The position numbers were made by a program, and so were the translations under genes. Shown here piece by piece: positions 12,060 through 23,121 of a DNA stretch of 64,000 bases. The stretch spans positions 38,599,001 to 38,663,000 of the forward strand of contig CM065384.1 of the NCBI GenBank assembly GCA_033060915.1. Direction: 5' to 3'. This DNA is from Euryodendron excelsum (lineage: Eukaryota; Streptophyta; Magnoliopsida; Ericales; Pentaphylacaceae). How positions within the stretch are numbered: the stretch's first letter is position 1; each line of letters begins with the position of its first letter. The notes under the pieces were generated by a model. That model saw only the letters and a list, made by a program, of their open reading frames with translations. It had not been told where the DNA came from and searched no databases.

Positions 12060-13558
12060 ATGGTGAGAAGCCATGGTTGCAGAAATTCAGGCACTTGAAG
12101 AAAACTAAACTTGGACCTTACAATCTTTGCCTCTAGGTAAATGCCCCATTGGTTCTAAATGGGTATATAAGGTTAAATTTCATGCAGATGGCTTTATAAA
12201 AAGATACAAGGCACGCCTTGTCGCTAAGGGATTTACTCAAGTTGAAGGTCTTGACTACCATGATACATTTGCCCCAATTGCCAAACTCGTTACAGTTTGT
12301 TGTTTACAGGCTATTGCCTCTGCCAAGCAATGACCTTTGCACCAATTGGATGTGAACAATGCACTCCTTCATAGTGACTTACATGAAGAGGTTTATATGA
12401 CTCCTCCTTCAGGTTATCTTTAGAAAGGGAATAATTTGGTTTGACGGCTACGGAAATCCTTAAATGGTTTGAAGCAAGTATCACGACAATGGTTTGATAA
12501 ATTTTCTACAACTCTAAAAGAAGCTGGTTTTGAGCAATCTGTTGTGGATTGTTCGCTTTTTACTTCTTCTCATGGTTCTCATTTCACAGCTTTCCTAGTT
12601 TATGTGGATGATATCATTATCTCAGGGAATGATAATAGCTCCACCAAACGCCTCAAATCCTTCATACAGTCCAAGTTTCACATCAAGGACTTGGGTTTAC
12701 TCAAATATTTTCTTGGAATCAAAGAAGCTGGATCTGCCAAAGGCCTATTTCTTAGTCAAAGAAAATACACTTTGGGCATTCTTAAAGAAACTAGCTTTCT
12801 TGATTCTAAACTAGCTCAATTTCCTATGAAGCAGAATCTGTAGTTCACAGTGGATGACAAAGATGATATTATTGATCCAGGCTCATATCGGTGTCTTGGG
12901 GGTAGGTTAATTTATTTGACTATAACACGACCTGACATTACTTAGTCCATGTGTTAAGCCAATTCATGTAAAAACCTTGTTAGCCACACCTTGATGCAGC
13001 TCACGGCATACTATGATACTTAAAAAGAACACCCAATCATGGGATTTTATTACCATCTACAAGCAATTTACAACTCTCAGCCTATTTTGATTCAGATTCG
13101 GCGAGTTGTCCATCATCTCGTTGCTCCACCACAGGTTACATCACCTTTCTTGGCACTAGTCCTATTTCATGGTGAACCAAGAAACAGCCCACTGTTGCCC
13201 ACTCTTCAGCTAAGGCTGAATATCGCTCAATGGCTACTACTTCTTATGAACTAACATGGCTCAAATATCTTCTCAAGGATCTTGGTGTATCTCACCCTAA
13301 GCCTATGCAACTTCATTGTGACAACCAAGCAGCTCTACACATTGCAGCAAACCCTATTGTCCATGAACGAACAAAGCATATAGAGTTGGATTCACCTCAT
13401 TTGGGAAAAAGTACAATCTGGGCTCATCACAACCTTTTATGTCCCATCTGGCTACCAACTAGCTGACATATTAACCAAACCATTTGGTCGGGAACAATTT
13501 TTGTTTTTATTATCTAAACTTGGAGTTTCAGATTTGCACTCTCCAGCTTGAGGGGGTG
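12060..13558 (+). mobile_element. Ty1/copia pol fragment, 5'-truncated and broken
   Basis: This is the end of a copia-type polyprotein. It starts in reverse transcriptase ([30 protein letters not shown]), continues through the active-site segment (LVYVDDIIISG, 12597-12630) and KDLGLLKYFLGI, and ends in RNase H (LHCDNQAAL, then ADILTKP near 13461). Several stops (for example near 12331, 12421 and 12841) and frame changes break it. The gag, protease and integrase parts are missing. A purine-rich tract (GAGGGGGTG, 13550-13558) comes right before the LTR. It is dead. Confidence 0.88.
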
Positions 13559-13759
13559 TGTTGAACAAGCTAGGGATAAGTCTATTTAATCTAAACTTAT
13601 CCTCTTGTATGCTTAGCCATATCCTTTTAGATATAACAATATGTTTATCTATACATTACAATTGCTATAATAGTGGGCTTTTGGAGTTATCCCTTGTAAC
13701 TGATACATGTATATGTACAGCTCGTACCAATGAATAAAGTATTGCTTTTCAAGCTCTCA
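13559..13759 (+). mobile_element. Probable 3' LTR of the copia fragment
   Basis: TGTTGAACAAGC follows directly on the polypurine tract, as expected for the first bases of a copia LTR. An AATAAA signal lies near 13733. The right end, at CTCTCA near 13759, is uncertain because no second LTR is present for comparison. Confidence 0.55.
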
Positions 13760-13765
13760 ATAAGT

Positions 13766-13945
13766 TTATCGCGCAATAACCTCATGCACCTCAAGCTCCA
13801 TGGCTTCCATGAGCTCATCAACTTCGAAATGGTTGCTTTGGCCAAGAATTGATAAGATTTGAAGTAGTTCTCATGTGATTTCAGGGTCAAAGGCATGAAC
13901 GGATTGCTCGATTATCCATTTGACTGAATCAAGTGTTTTCGCCAT
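13766..13945 (-). pseudogene. Small broken open frame, unrecognised
   Basis: Reading from the ATG at 13945, a 59-codon frame starts MAKTLDSVKWIIEQSV and ends EVHEVIAR, then stop. A single in-frame TGA after 24 codons breaks it. The composition is protein-like (EVDELMEAMELE), unlike its neighbours. I do not recognise the family. It may be an exon fragment captured or left by the adjacent element. Confidence 0.3.
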
Positions 13946-16499
13946 TTTTGTTTAACCTTTTTCCTTAATAATTTCTGCTTTCTCATTACTTTTACTTGGA
14001 CATTCCTTTGTTTTCTGAGGGCGTCAAATGGATTTGGTTCTCCTTTGTTTATGGAGAAAGAAAATAAAAAAGCCTGTGGCCTCTCTCTAGATATGATAAT
14101 TGAGCACTGTTTTGATCCAAGTGGCTCTTTCTCTAGGTTTGCATCACTTGCGATTGATCCTATCAATTGAGCAAAAGAGAAACGTGGACAAAGGTTTTTT
14201 GGGACCAAAAAGGATAAAAAAAAAAAAAAAAAAGTGTTTGTTGCCAAACATATTAGCTAAGCAATCCGAAAATTTGACCTTAATTTATTTATCACCAAAT
14301 AATTTCCTGTGCTTTTACATGCATGATTATATATCAAGTTTCGTTTCGACATTTCAAACTCTATCATGTACATTTTACATCTCTCCCATTTGGGAAACAG
14401 GACTGATCATGCACATTTTTGTTCATAGTTCATTGAATATTTTTGTTCATACATTTTTTTTCCACAAATGTTGAAGAAAGCATATGTGCATACCCAATGC
14501 ATGTCTTTATAAAATATATATCCTTAATCACAATAAAGAAAAGAAAAACAAATTGCTTTATAAATTGGTTATGGAGTTATGTCAGCATGGTTTATCAATT
14601 CATGCATGTTGCTTTTTCTTCTTAGGCTTCCTTCTTCTTCGGGGTTAATCAATTCATGCCTGTTGCTTTTCAATTTATAAAGTTGTCAGCAATCTCTGCC
14701 TCTCTTGGGACTAACTGGATGAAACCCGTTGGCATGCAAGAATGAAAGAATATTTTATACTCCTCAGCAAGACAATTAAATTGTGAATCTCCTGTTGTTT
14801 CTTGAACGCTTTTCACTTCTTTTGTTGAGCCTCTCTACCTTAGATGAAAGATCCTTTTGGAGCATATGCTTGAGTTTGATTCTTGAGAGATAGCAACAGA
14901 GTGGATATATATATAGATATAGATAGAGAGAGAGAAGAGTAAGAGATTGAAGAAAGATAAAACTTGAAAAGAGAAGAAAAATAAGAAGAGAGAGAAAATA
15001 AAAAATTATCTTTATTTTGTTTTAGTGCAAAGGTCATAACTATCAATTTATATGGTCAATATGGTCAACAAACAGAAAGATATTGACCCAGCTAACAGTA
15101 GGGGTGTTGATGCTGTTACACAAAACCTCAAGGGGTGTATCTGTCTATCTTTGAAAGGTAGTAGGTCTTGCTACCAATATGTTAAATCTGAGGGGGTGTA
15201 GGTGAAATTAATCCAATTATCACCGAAATTAGGCAAGAGATTTAATAATAAAAAGATTAATTACAGAAATATTTTAATCTGAATGTTTCGAAACCCATTG
15301 AAAGATAGAATTAGCTGAGGGGTAAAATTATATAACCAACCCTTGTTTGAGTAAATACTTAGAGATCATCATCATCATTGTAATTGTTCACCAAAACTGA
15401 TCGATTACTAAATTTAGGAGAATACTAAGTTTGAATTCATTAGGCCAGGAGGATCCCAGTGACATCACTAGTGATTTCAAGCTTCCTAATCAAATAAATA
15501 GCAAACGTGGACCTTATAATTATATATTTGCACTGGTTTGTCTAAGTATCATTGGATTGTAGTGTTAAGTTGCTAACTACTAATTAACCTACTGAAGTGT
15601 TCTCAAACTCAATTTGGAAATGGATTAAGTAGTTGATGCATGTTACACGTCCACAGATTTGCCTAAAAAGGAAGTCTCTTAAACATGATTTACAACAGCA
15701 TGCCACCCATACAACTTCAAGAATATGCGATATATATACATACATAAGACATGAAAAATGATGGGTACGTAAGGCATGCGAACGATTTTCAGCGCAGCTT
15801 GGTTCTTTAATTGCAAAAAAGATCATTAATTTATGGAAGCGTAATTCAATCAAAAGTTGGTTTTCGTGCGTGCATATGCTGCCAATGCAGGGGGTGGCAA
15901 AACTAACGCAGTCTCATGTGAGACGATTCGTTTCAGGACTGCGTAAGCACTTACGTAAACAGAGTTTCAGACAAAAACCCTTTTAACGCCTAGTTTTTAG
16001 TTTGAATTTTCAATTACTTAAAGGTAATCCAAATACCCCGACTTAATGGGGATCTATGTATGCTTGAAAGATGAGTAAATGGCTGACCAAGTGGTTGGGT
16101 TTCTGATCTGTAATTCAATTTTATATTCTAAAAGAGAAAAAATAAATAGAACACTCCATTCAAAGTAAAGAGCGAAGCTCTACAGCATTAGCTAGAGTTG
16201 GCTAGTGAATAGTGTCTTTAAAACGTTGGGCTAAGAATATACAGTCACCGCTTAATCTAAAAATTTAAATTTATAGATAAGGACTCAACAACGTAAATTA
16301 AGTTAAAACCCTTTTTAACGTGCGACTCTAACTTGCACGTAGAAAGATAAATAGACAAAATACAATAAACGTACAAATAGAGACATAACAAAATGTAAAA
16401 TTCTGATACTATATTAAGTCATCACTTAACTTAAAAATTTAAGTTAGTAGATTCCCTCCAATAATATATATAAAGCTAACAACCACCTCCCTGGTGAGT
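13946..16499. other. Intergenic region
   Basis: Nothing coding can be supported. The region includes an A run near 14218 and a short (TA)n/(GA)n stretch near 14905-14935. Long open frames such as the one ending near 13912 and starting at 14247 are lysine- or phenylalanine-rich and look like chance. Confidence 0.5.
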
Positions 16500-16944
16500 A
16501 AGCAATATTACAAGCATAAGAGCACATCCTCCTAGCATGTGAGCCTAATCATTCTAGGCAAACATGTCACAATCGGCGAGAGAGCAATGGCAACCAACCC
16601 AAGGTCAAGCAATTTTTCAATGAAAATGGTACTTTGGCTAGCACACCTAGGAGGAGCTGACGTTTAAAGAAACCGACAAATGTTTTTATCTTATGTGATA
16701 GCTTTTCTTTTGGTATCTTTTTCAGTTGTTTTGTGAGAATTTTTAGACTTGGGTTGCTTTTTCTTATAAATTTTGGGTACGTGCCTAGCCACTCAGAATG
16801 TAAGTGGATCTTTTTTTGTAATGTTACAATTAGTGTCTTCATTTATTCTCTATTCGAGAGTTTGTGCCTTAGGGGCTACATTACGAGCTGTTTTGTATTA
16901 TCCTTTTTTTATGGTAATAGAAACAAACTTACCAAAAAAAAAAA
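16500..16944 (+). mobile_element. Probable 3' end of a LINE with poly(A) tail
   Basis: The segment ends in ACAAACTTACC followed by eleven A residues (16934-16944), the style of tail found on plant non-LTR elements. It has no open frame. The 5' limit is only a guess, and I could not find matching target duplications. Confidence 0.4.
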
Positions 16945-17549
16945 GTATTTTGTCAATATTGAGTTTTTCAGCTGCTCAAAGAAAATACTATCCTTTTGAA
17001 AAAATTATATAAGAAATGAACTAAAATTTTTATAATTAAAAGTTATTATAATAAATATTTAATATTAAGGTGATAAATTCTCATTCAACTACACCATATA
17101 TATAAATTTTTTAATTTGTACAATAGTATCCTGCCTGAAATCATTTACCCAACTAGCTCAATGTGAGAACAACATAGGTTACATGGTTCACGTGATATGC
17201 ATCTCAAAAAGCTTACGACCACACTAAGACAGAACTATAAAAATGTTTTTGTCGCCCCCTAGACTGCCAAAACATTCTACGCCTTCAAGCAAATCAATTG
17301 TCATATTCAAGATGTTGAAAGATAGCACTTCAAGTCAATAGTACTTAATTTATATAAAATTGGGTAGCTGGATTCATGACATGAAAATAAATATTCTAGG
17401 AAGAGTGTGAAAAACTCGAAAAGCAACTGATTAATACGACCACCACCAATAAAGTTTCTTGAGCCACGGCAAATGAATGATGATATACAGAAATAGTAAT
17501 AATGCAGCTCAAGAGAGAATATGCTAAAACATTTTTTTTCTCTGATGTT
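16945..17549. other. Intergenic, 3' flank of the WD40 gene
   Basis: This AT-rich stretch has no gene visible. It probably includes the 3' UTR of the minus-strand WD40 gene ending at 17550. Confidence 0.5.
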
Positions 17550-18876
17550 TTAGGATCTATCATGAACTCTCAATCTCTCACTTTCCAAAGTCTCAAAACT
17601 GTTTTCGAGACTTGAAGCCGTGATCTGCCAAACCCTAATCTCTCCGTCAAGGCTTCCGCTGCAGACTGAAACACCACCGTGTGACACACCACCGGAAACT
17701 GCCACCAGCGACTTGACCGGTCTCAAATGTCCTTCTAGCACTGCCAAGCAGCGGTACCCGCATTCGGTGCTGCTGCCACGTTGCCAAATCCTCACCGTTC
17801 GATCCGATGAGCCACTAAATAACAAATCATCGACATAGATTAAGCATAAAACAGGCCCTGAATGACCAATCAACGACCATTTAAACACCATGTAATTATC
17901 ATCAGTGCTACTACTGCTTTCCCTCTCCCATGCCAAGATCACATGATCAAAACCTCCCGAAAACAGCACCGATCCATCGCCGTTCAATGCAAGCGCATTA
18001 ACGGTTGATTTGTGCTTCTCTAGCGTGGACTTCAATGCATGCCTTCTCTTCCCATCATACGATCTCTCCCAAACCTTTATCCTTCCATCAGCGGACGCCG
18101 TGAAAACAGTGCCGTCCGATGAGACGGCGATGGCGTTGACGGCATCTTCATGGGCTTTAACAGATTCCAGGCAACGTAAATCAGACATTTTCCATACCTT
18201 AAAACTCTTATCCCATGAAACTGAGTATAAAAAGCCTTCATTGACGAACAAACCCGAAACCGTGTCTGCATGTTCAACCCAAAGCTGTTTCTTGTGGCGT
18301 CTCACCTGAACGTAGTTCTTTGGTAAGATGCAATGGCGTAAACGGTCTTTAACGGTAGGAATTGTGGACAACAGACGGTGCCGTTTAGTGGGTGTCACTT
18401 GCCAGACTCTGATTTTGCAATCTTGATGAGCGGTGAAGATCGTCCCTTTGCTGAATGCAATAGACTTTACTAAGCCAGAAGTGGGATCGTCGGAATTAAA
18501 AGTGTCGATGAGAATGTAATTTTTCCAATCAAAGACGTTGATTTCGTTGATGGATGCTGCGTATAAGGTGTTGTCGTGGACTGCGAGGCAGCTGATTTGT
18601 GGGGTTAGGGTTTTGAGAGAGGTAATGCAGTGGTAAGAAAAGGAAGGCTTGGTTGTTTCGTCAGAGAGGCGCGAGGGTGTGGTTTGAACTTGAAGAGAGA
18701 CGTTGGATTCTTTACTATTGAAACTGTTGCCTTGAATGTTTGTTGAGGTGCTTTGCATTTCAGAGCAAGAAGTTCTATCAGAGCATGAGAGTTTTGGTGA
18801 CTGTAAGGAAACTGGCTTTGAGGAGCATGACATACCAGTTGCGAGCCAAGATTGGACCTCCATAACCATAACTCTC

Positions 18877-18878
<2 letters not shown>
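17550..18878 (-). CDS. JINGUBANG-type WD40 repeat protein, intronless
   Basis: This 442-aa protein has a serine-rich N-terminal region (about 1-80) and a WD40 propeller of about seven blades (about 82-430). Blade ends visible in order include CKIRVW, KSFKVW, GRIKVW, DHVILAW, RTVRIW and GEIRVW, with GH or AH dipeptides at blade starts. The layout, the segment QLWVEHADTVSGL and the single exon match the plant JINGUBANG group, where the Arabidopsis member restrains pollen germination. WD40 proteins act as binding platforms, so the partner cannot be read from sequence. Three possible starts occur close together (M1, M4, M6). The first ATG directly abuts a (TC)n tract that would be in the 5' UTR. 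No breaks were seen. Confidence 0.85.
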
Positions 18879-18937
<59 letters not shown>

Positions 18938-18968
18938 TGTGTGTGTGTGTGTGCGTGTGCGTGTGTGT
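18879..18968. repeat. Compound (GA)n(GT)n microsatellite
   Basis: About 28 GA units are followed by about 17 GT units with rare GC variants. On the minus strand this reads (CA)n then (TC)n immediately before the start codon of the WD40 gene, so it probably lies in the 5' UTR or core promoter. Confidence 0.95.
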
Positions 18969-21900
18969 TCATGAAGCACCCAGGAGGTAAGAATTAATAA
19001 GTCATGCAGCCGATAGGAATGTGCTTTTCTATCGGTTAGGCAATGTAAAGTTTACTGATTCGTGTGAACAAGCTTATAATAACGCCCTGAACAAAAAAGA
19101 GGAAAGGAAAAAAAAAAAAAAAACCCAAAGAGCCTTGACGGAGGGTTAAGGTATTCTTTTCCAAAGTAGATTCCTGCTTTACATTTAAGCATAAAATAAG
19201 TGATGAAAATGACAAATATTAAGTTCAAAGGAGACCCTGCAAGTATTCACTTGCAATCTCTCCGACAGAGAATTTGTTAGAGATGATAAAATAGTTTAAT
19301 AAAAAAGTAAAGTCCTGTGAGCATGTGCTATTGTGATGGAATCATGTGGTGGGTGGGGGTTGTGATTAGGTACCTCAAATGGCAAAACCTGTCACTCCAA
19401 CGAGGAACCTTTGATTAATTTTAGATAATTTTGAGGAGATTTCTCAAAAAGTACGCCACTGTTTAGCATATTGATTTTAGCTTAAGCACGTGTGTGATAT
19501 CATAATATGAGAATTAATTGACCTAATTTTCATGTGCTCAAGCACTCGATCAAATATAATGATGATTACTACGAAGGTATCCTTCTGATTTGATTTCACA
19601 AGCATTAAATATGTTGGTTGAGATTATGAATTTCTTTTAGGTGAGCAAATACACAAAGCCAAGGTTGGGTTCGGCTCTGAGTGAAAATTCCATTCTTACA
19701 TAATTTTCAGATATAATTACACTTTATAATTCTCTGTAATTTGTGCATAAATAAGATGATCTCATGTGATTCAAAAGTGAATATATAACTCGCTCCTGGT
19801 TTGGACTTATCTACAAAGTAGATAAAACCATGACAGACTTAGTAAAATGACAAAAATATCTCTGTGAATGACAACTCTTTATTTTGACATAAAATGACAA
19901 AATTATCTTTTTGATGTTCTATTTTAGAGAGATGAAATGATGAAAATACCATTGTAAGAAAATTACTGTGAATTCTAACTAATTTAATCCGTTTTACAGT
20001 TAAGTCATAACTATAGGGGGGCTATGAATTCTCTTTTAAATCACATGGGGATTATATAATTTTCGCTCGAATCATAATGGGATAGAGTGTAATTACCTCT
20101 AATTTTTATATAGAATTATTGATTAAAATGATGTGACAGAGATATTTTTAAAAATAAAAATCACTTTACACAATCAATTTATCAGCATGGAGGTTTAGCG
20201 AAACAGGGCCATTAGAAGCATGAACATAGTTAATGGAAAGTAAATTGGGTAATTACATGGGCAAAGACCCTGAAGATGACCCCAAAAAGTTTATAGCAAC
20301 TAATAAATTTTAAAACTGAGAACTTACAAGGAGCAGACCCAGATCCAAACTTTAACCACCAGGCCAACCTCTTAGCCTAGTTGGCAAAGCCTCGAAAGTT
20401 TTTCAAATGGACAAATTTAGTATATGGCCGTGGATCACTTTGATGGGCTAGGCTTGGCTCTTCTCTCTCGCGTGGGTCTTAAGTGGATCCAATGCTTGAC
20501 ATGGGTCCATACATAGCTTAAATTAAGGTACCAGATGAGGTAATTTTCTCAAACCTTCTTCCTTGTTGGATTTTTTTAGGTGGTGTGGTAGGTAACATCT
20601 AATCTCATTTCCTCTCCCAAATAATCGGGGTCAGTAAGATCATGTGGCCTTTGTTGTTGTGATTTATACTATCCATGTGGGAGGTGAGTTGGTTTATTGA
20701 TTCTAGGACTAGGAGTTCTACTATATGCATCTCCCTAGACAGAAGAACAACTATTCTAATTATCCCCATGAGGGCCCACATTTAGATGCAAATTCTACTC
20801 TCTTTCCAATCAGCTTTGCTCCCCCAGCTGGAAGCCAGCACACATCACTAAATCATAGCAAGTGATTTAGACCATTTTGGTCCCAAAATCTACCCAACAG
20901 TCCCATTCTTTAGTGCCATGGGCAATAAATTATTGTGCCTTGCAAATCTCTAGGATCAACCAGACAGTGCCCATATGATTATAATTCCTTTTTCTCTTCC
21001 CCTGGTTCACATGATTATAATTCTTTTACCTGACCTTTTAAATGGCCTTTTACTATTGTTTTGGCAAGTTTGGCTGTGATGAGTAGTGGGATAAATTTTT
21101 TTGTCTCTTTTTTTTATATTGTAAATTTTTTATTCTCAAACATTATAGCAATTCAATCAAGATTTTTCTACAATATGTGTCAAGATTTGAATCATTTGCT
21201 TATGCATTGAAAATCACATTCTTCCTTTTCATTTGATTGGCCTAATTTGAAAGAGTAATGCTATATACAATTTATTTTTTAATTTCTAAACACAAAGTTA
21301 TAGGACCCACATAAATAAATTTATGTAAGATCAATTCACTTGTGTCTAAGAGAAATAAAATTACGTATAGCATTTTTTTATTTAAAAATCACCTCCTAAG
21401 TTGAGTGTTCAAATATGACATGTAAGGAAGAAGGTGAGCGGAAAAATGTAAAAATAAGATTCAGGTTTGTGTTTTACTGAAAATGGGATTTAATCAAGCA
21501 ATGTCATGCGAAAAATAAGATTTTGCAACATTTTCAATATATACCAAATACAATCCAAACATAAGTATTAAAACTACAACACATTATGTTTGAATTATAT
21601 AGTTAAGTCTTCAAATTAGTTAGGTACTAAAAGTTTTTCTATTTTACACAATGAATAATATATGCTCAATATTTAACTACTATGTTTGAGAATTTGATTG
21701 ATAAATCTATAATGTAATTGAATCCACATATTTATGTAATACCATCCACCTTGAAGCATCAAATTTTCCATGTTTTACTTAAAAAATTATTTTATGTAAT
21801 GCTAGCATCCATGTCATTTTCATTGTAATTTGAAGAATTTGCATAATCACGTGAGACTTATCAGTAGGTCTCATTGATTTTTTTTTTTGTTGGTTATGCT

Positions 21901-22558
21901 ATTAAAAATGTAATTTATGCGTGCCCGATTAATTTTCTTTTTAATCAAAGAGAAATGTGCCAATAAAGATTGATGCTAAAGTCATAATGAAAGTTACATC
22001 GTTCAACAGTGACAAGGATGTCTTTTCAATTTTAGAAGATTTTGCTGATCCAAAGTAAAAAAGTTAAAATAAGGTTCTAAATGAAAAGTAAAAAAGTAAG
22101 GACAAGTATGTCTTTTCACATTTGGAAGATTGTATTTGGGTACACGTACAACCTATGGACTGTGGAAAGTACTCTCATTGGACACCACGGCGACACGTAT
22201 CTAACGCTAGAAACGGGCAACCTGCACTTTCAGTCCCCTCCAATTAAAATAGTACTGTAAGACAAGTGGCCACTACCTGACACAGCCGGTTACCACATCG
22301 CAGTCTCTAAAAGTAGGTTGCTAATAGAAGAGACCACCCGTTAAATTAATACACAAAACCACGCCCAAAAACTCTCTCTCTCTCTCTCTCTCACAGTGAG
22401 CTATTCTATATTTCTATCTAGTATCTATCAACAAGAACAAGAGCAGAAGGAATGTCGATCCGCTTCTGATTCATATAGAAAGAGGAAGCGATTGACTTCT
22501 ATCTATATACAAATATATATATATATATACAGAGAGAGAGAGGCGTAGAGAGAGAGAT
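18969..22558. other. Intergenic region and promoter of the hydrolase gene
   Basis: No gene is seen from 18969 to about 22300. Near the right end there is a (CT)n stretch (about 22372-22391), an AT repeat (about 22513-22528) and GA-rich sequence up to the start codon at 22559. These probably form the 5' UTR of the hydrolase gene. Confidence 0.5.
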
Positions 22559-22860
22559 ATGGGTGGGATGACTTCATCTATGGCGGCCAAGTTCGCCTTT
22601 TTTCCACCGAACCCACCGTCTTACAAGCTAATTACAGACGAATCGACTGGTCTGTTGCTCTTGGACCCCTTCCCTCACCGGGAAAACGTTGAAGTCTTGA
22701 AGTTGCCCACGCGTCGAGGCACAGAGATCGTGGCGGTGTACGTGCGGTACCCTATGGCCACCTCTACTCTGCTTTACTCTCACGGGAATGCTGCGGATAT
22801 TGGTCAGATGTATGAGCTCTTTCTCGAATTGAGCATTCACTTGCGAGTCAATCTCATGGG

Positions 22861-22895
<35 letters not shown>

Positions 22896-23090
22896 GTATG
22901 TGTAGATAGATATATGTATGCGTATATAATGATAACAGTTTTGTGAATTAGCTATGTCTAGTTTGAATTTGTGGCTGATTTGGATCAGCTCTATGAGCTT
23001 ATAGCTACGGGTTAATCTACTTGGATACTGATTCTACCATTAACCTTCTCTGGGATTCTGAGACACTCTCTTGATTGTATTTCATGCTTT

Positions 23091-23121
<31 letters not shown>

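Noticed and set aside
18736..18990. Plus-strand open frame with RERERE repeats
   Set aside because: It is the translation of the (GA)n microsatellite and the antisense of the WD40 gene start.
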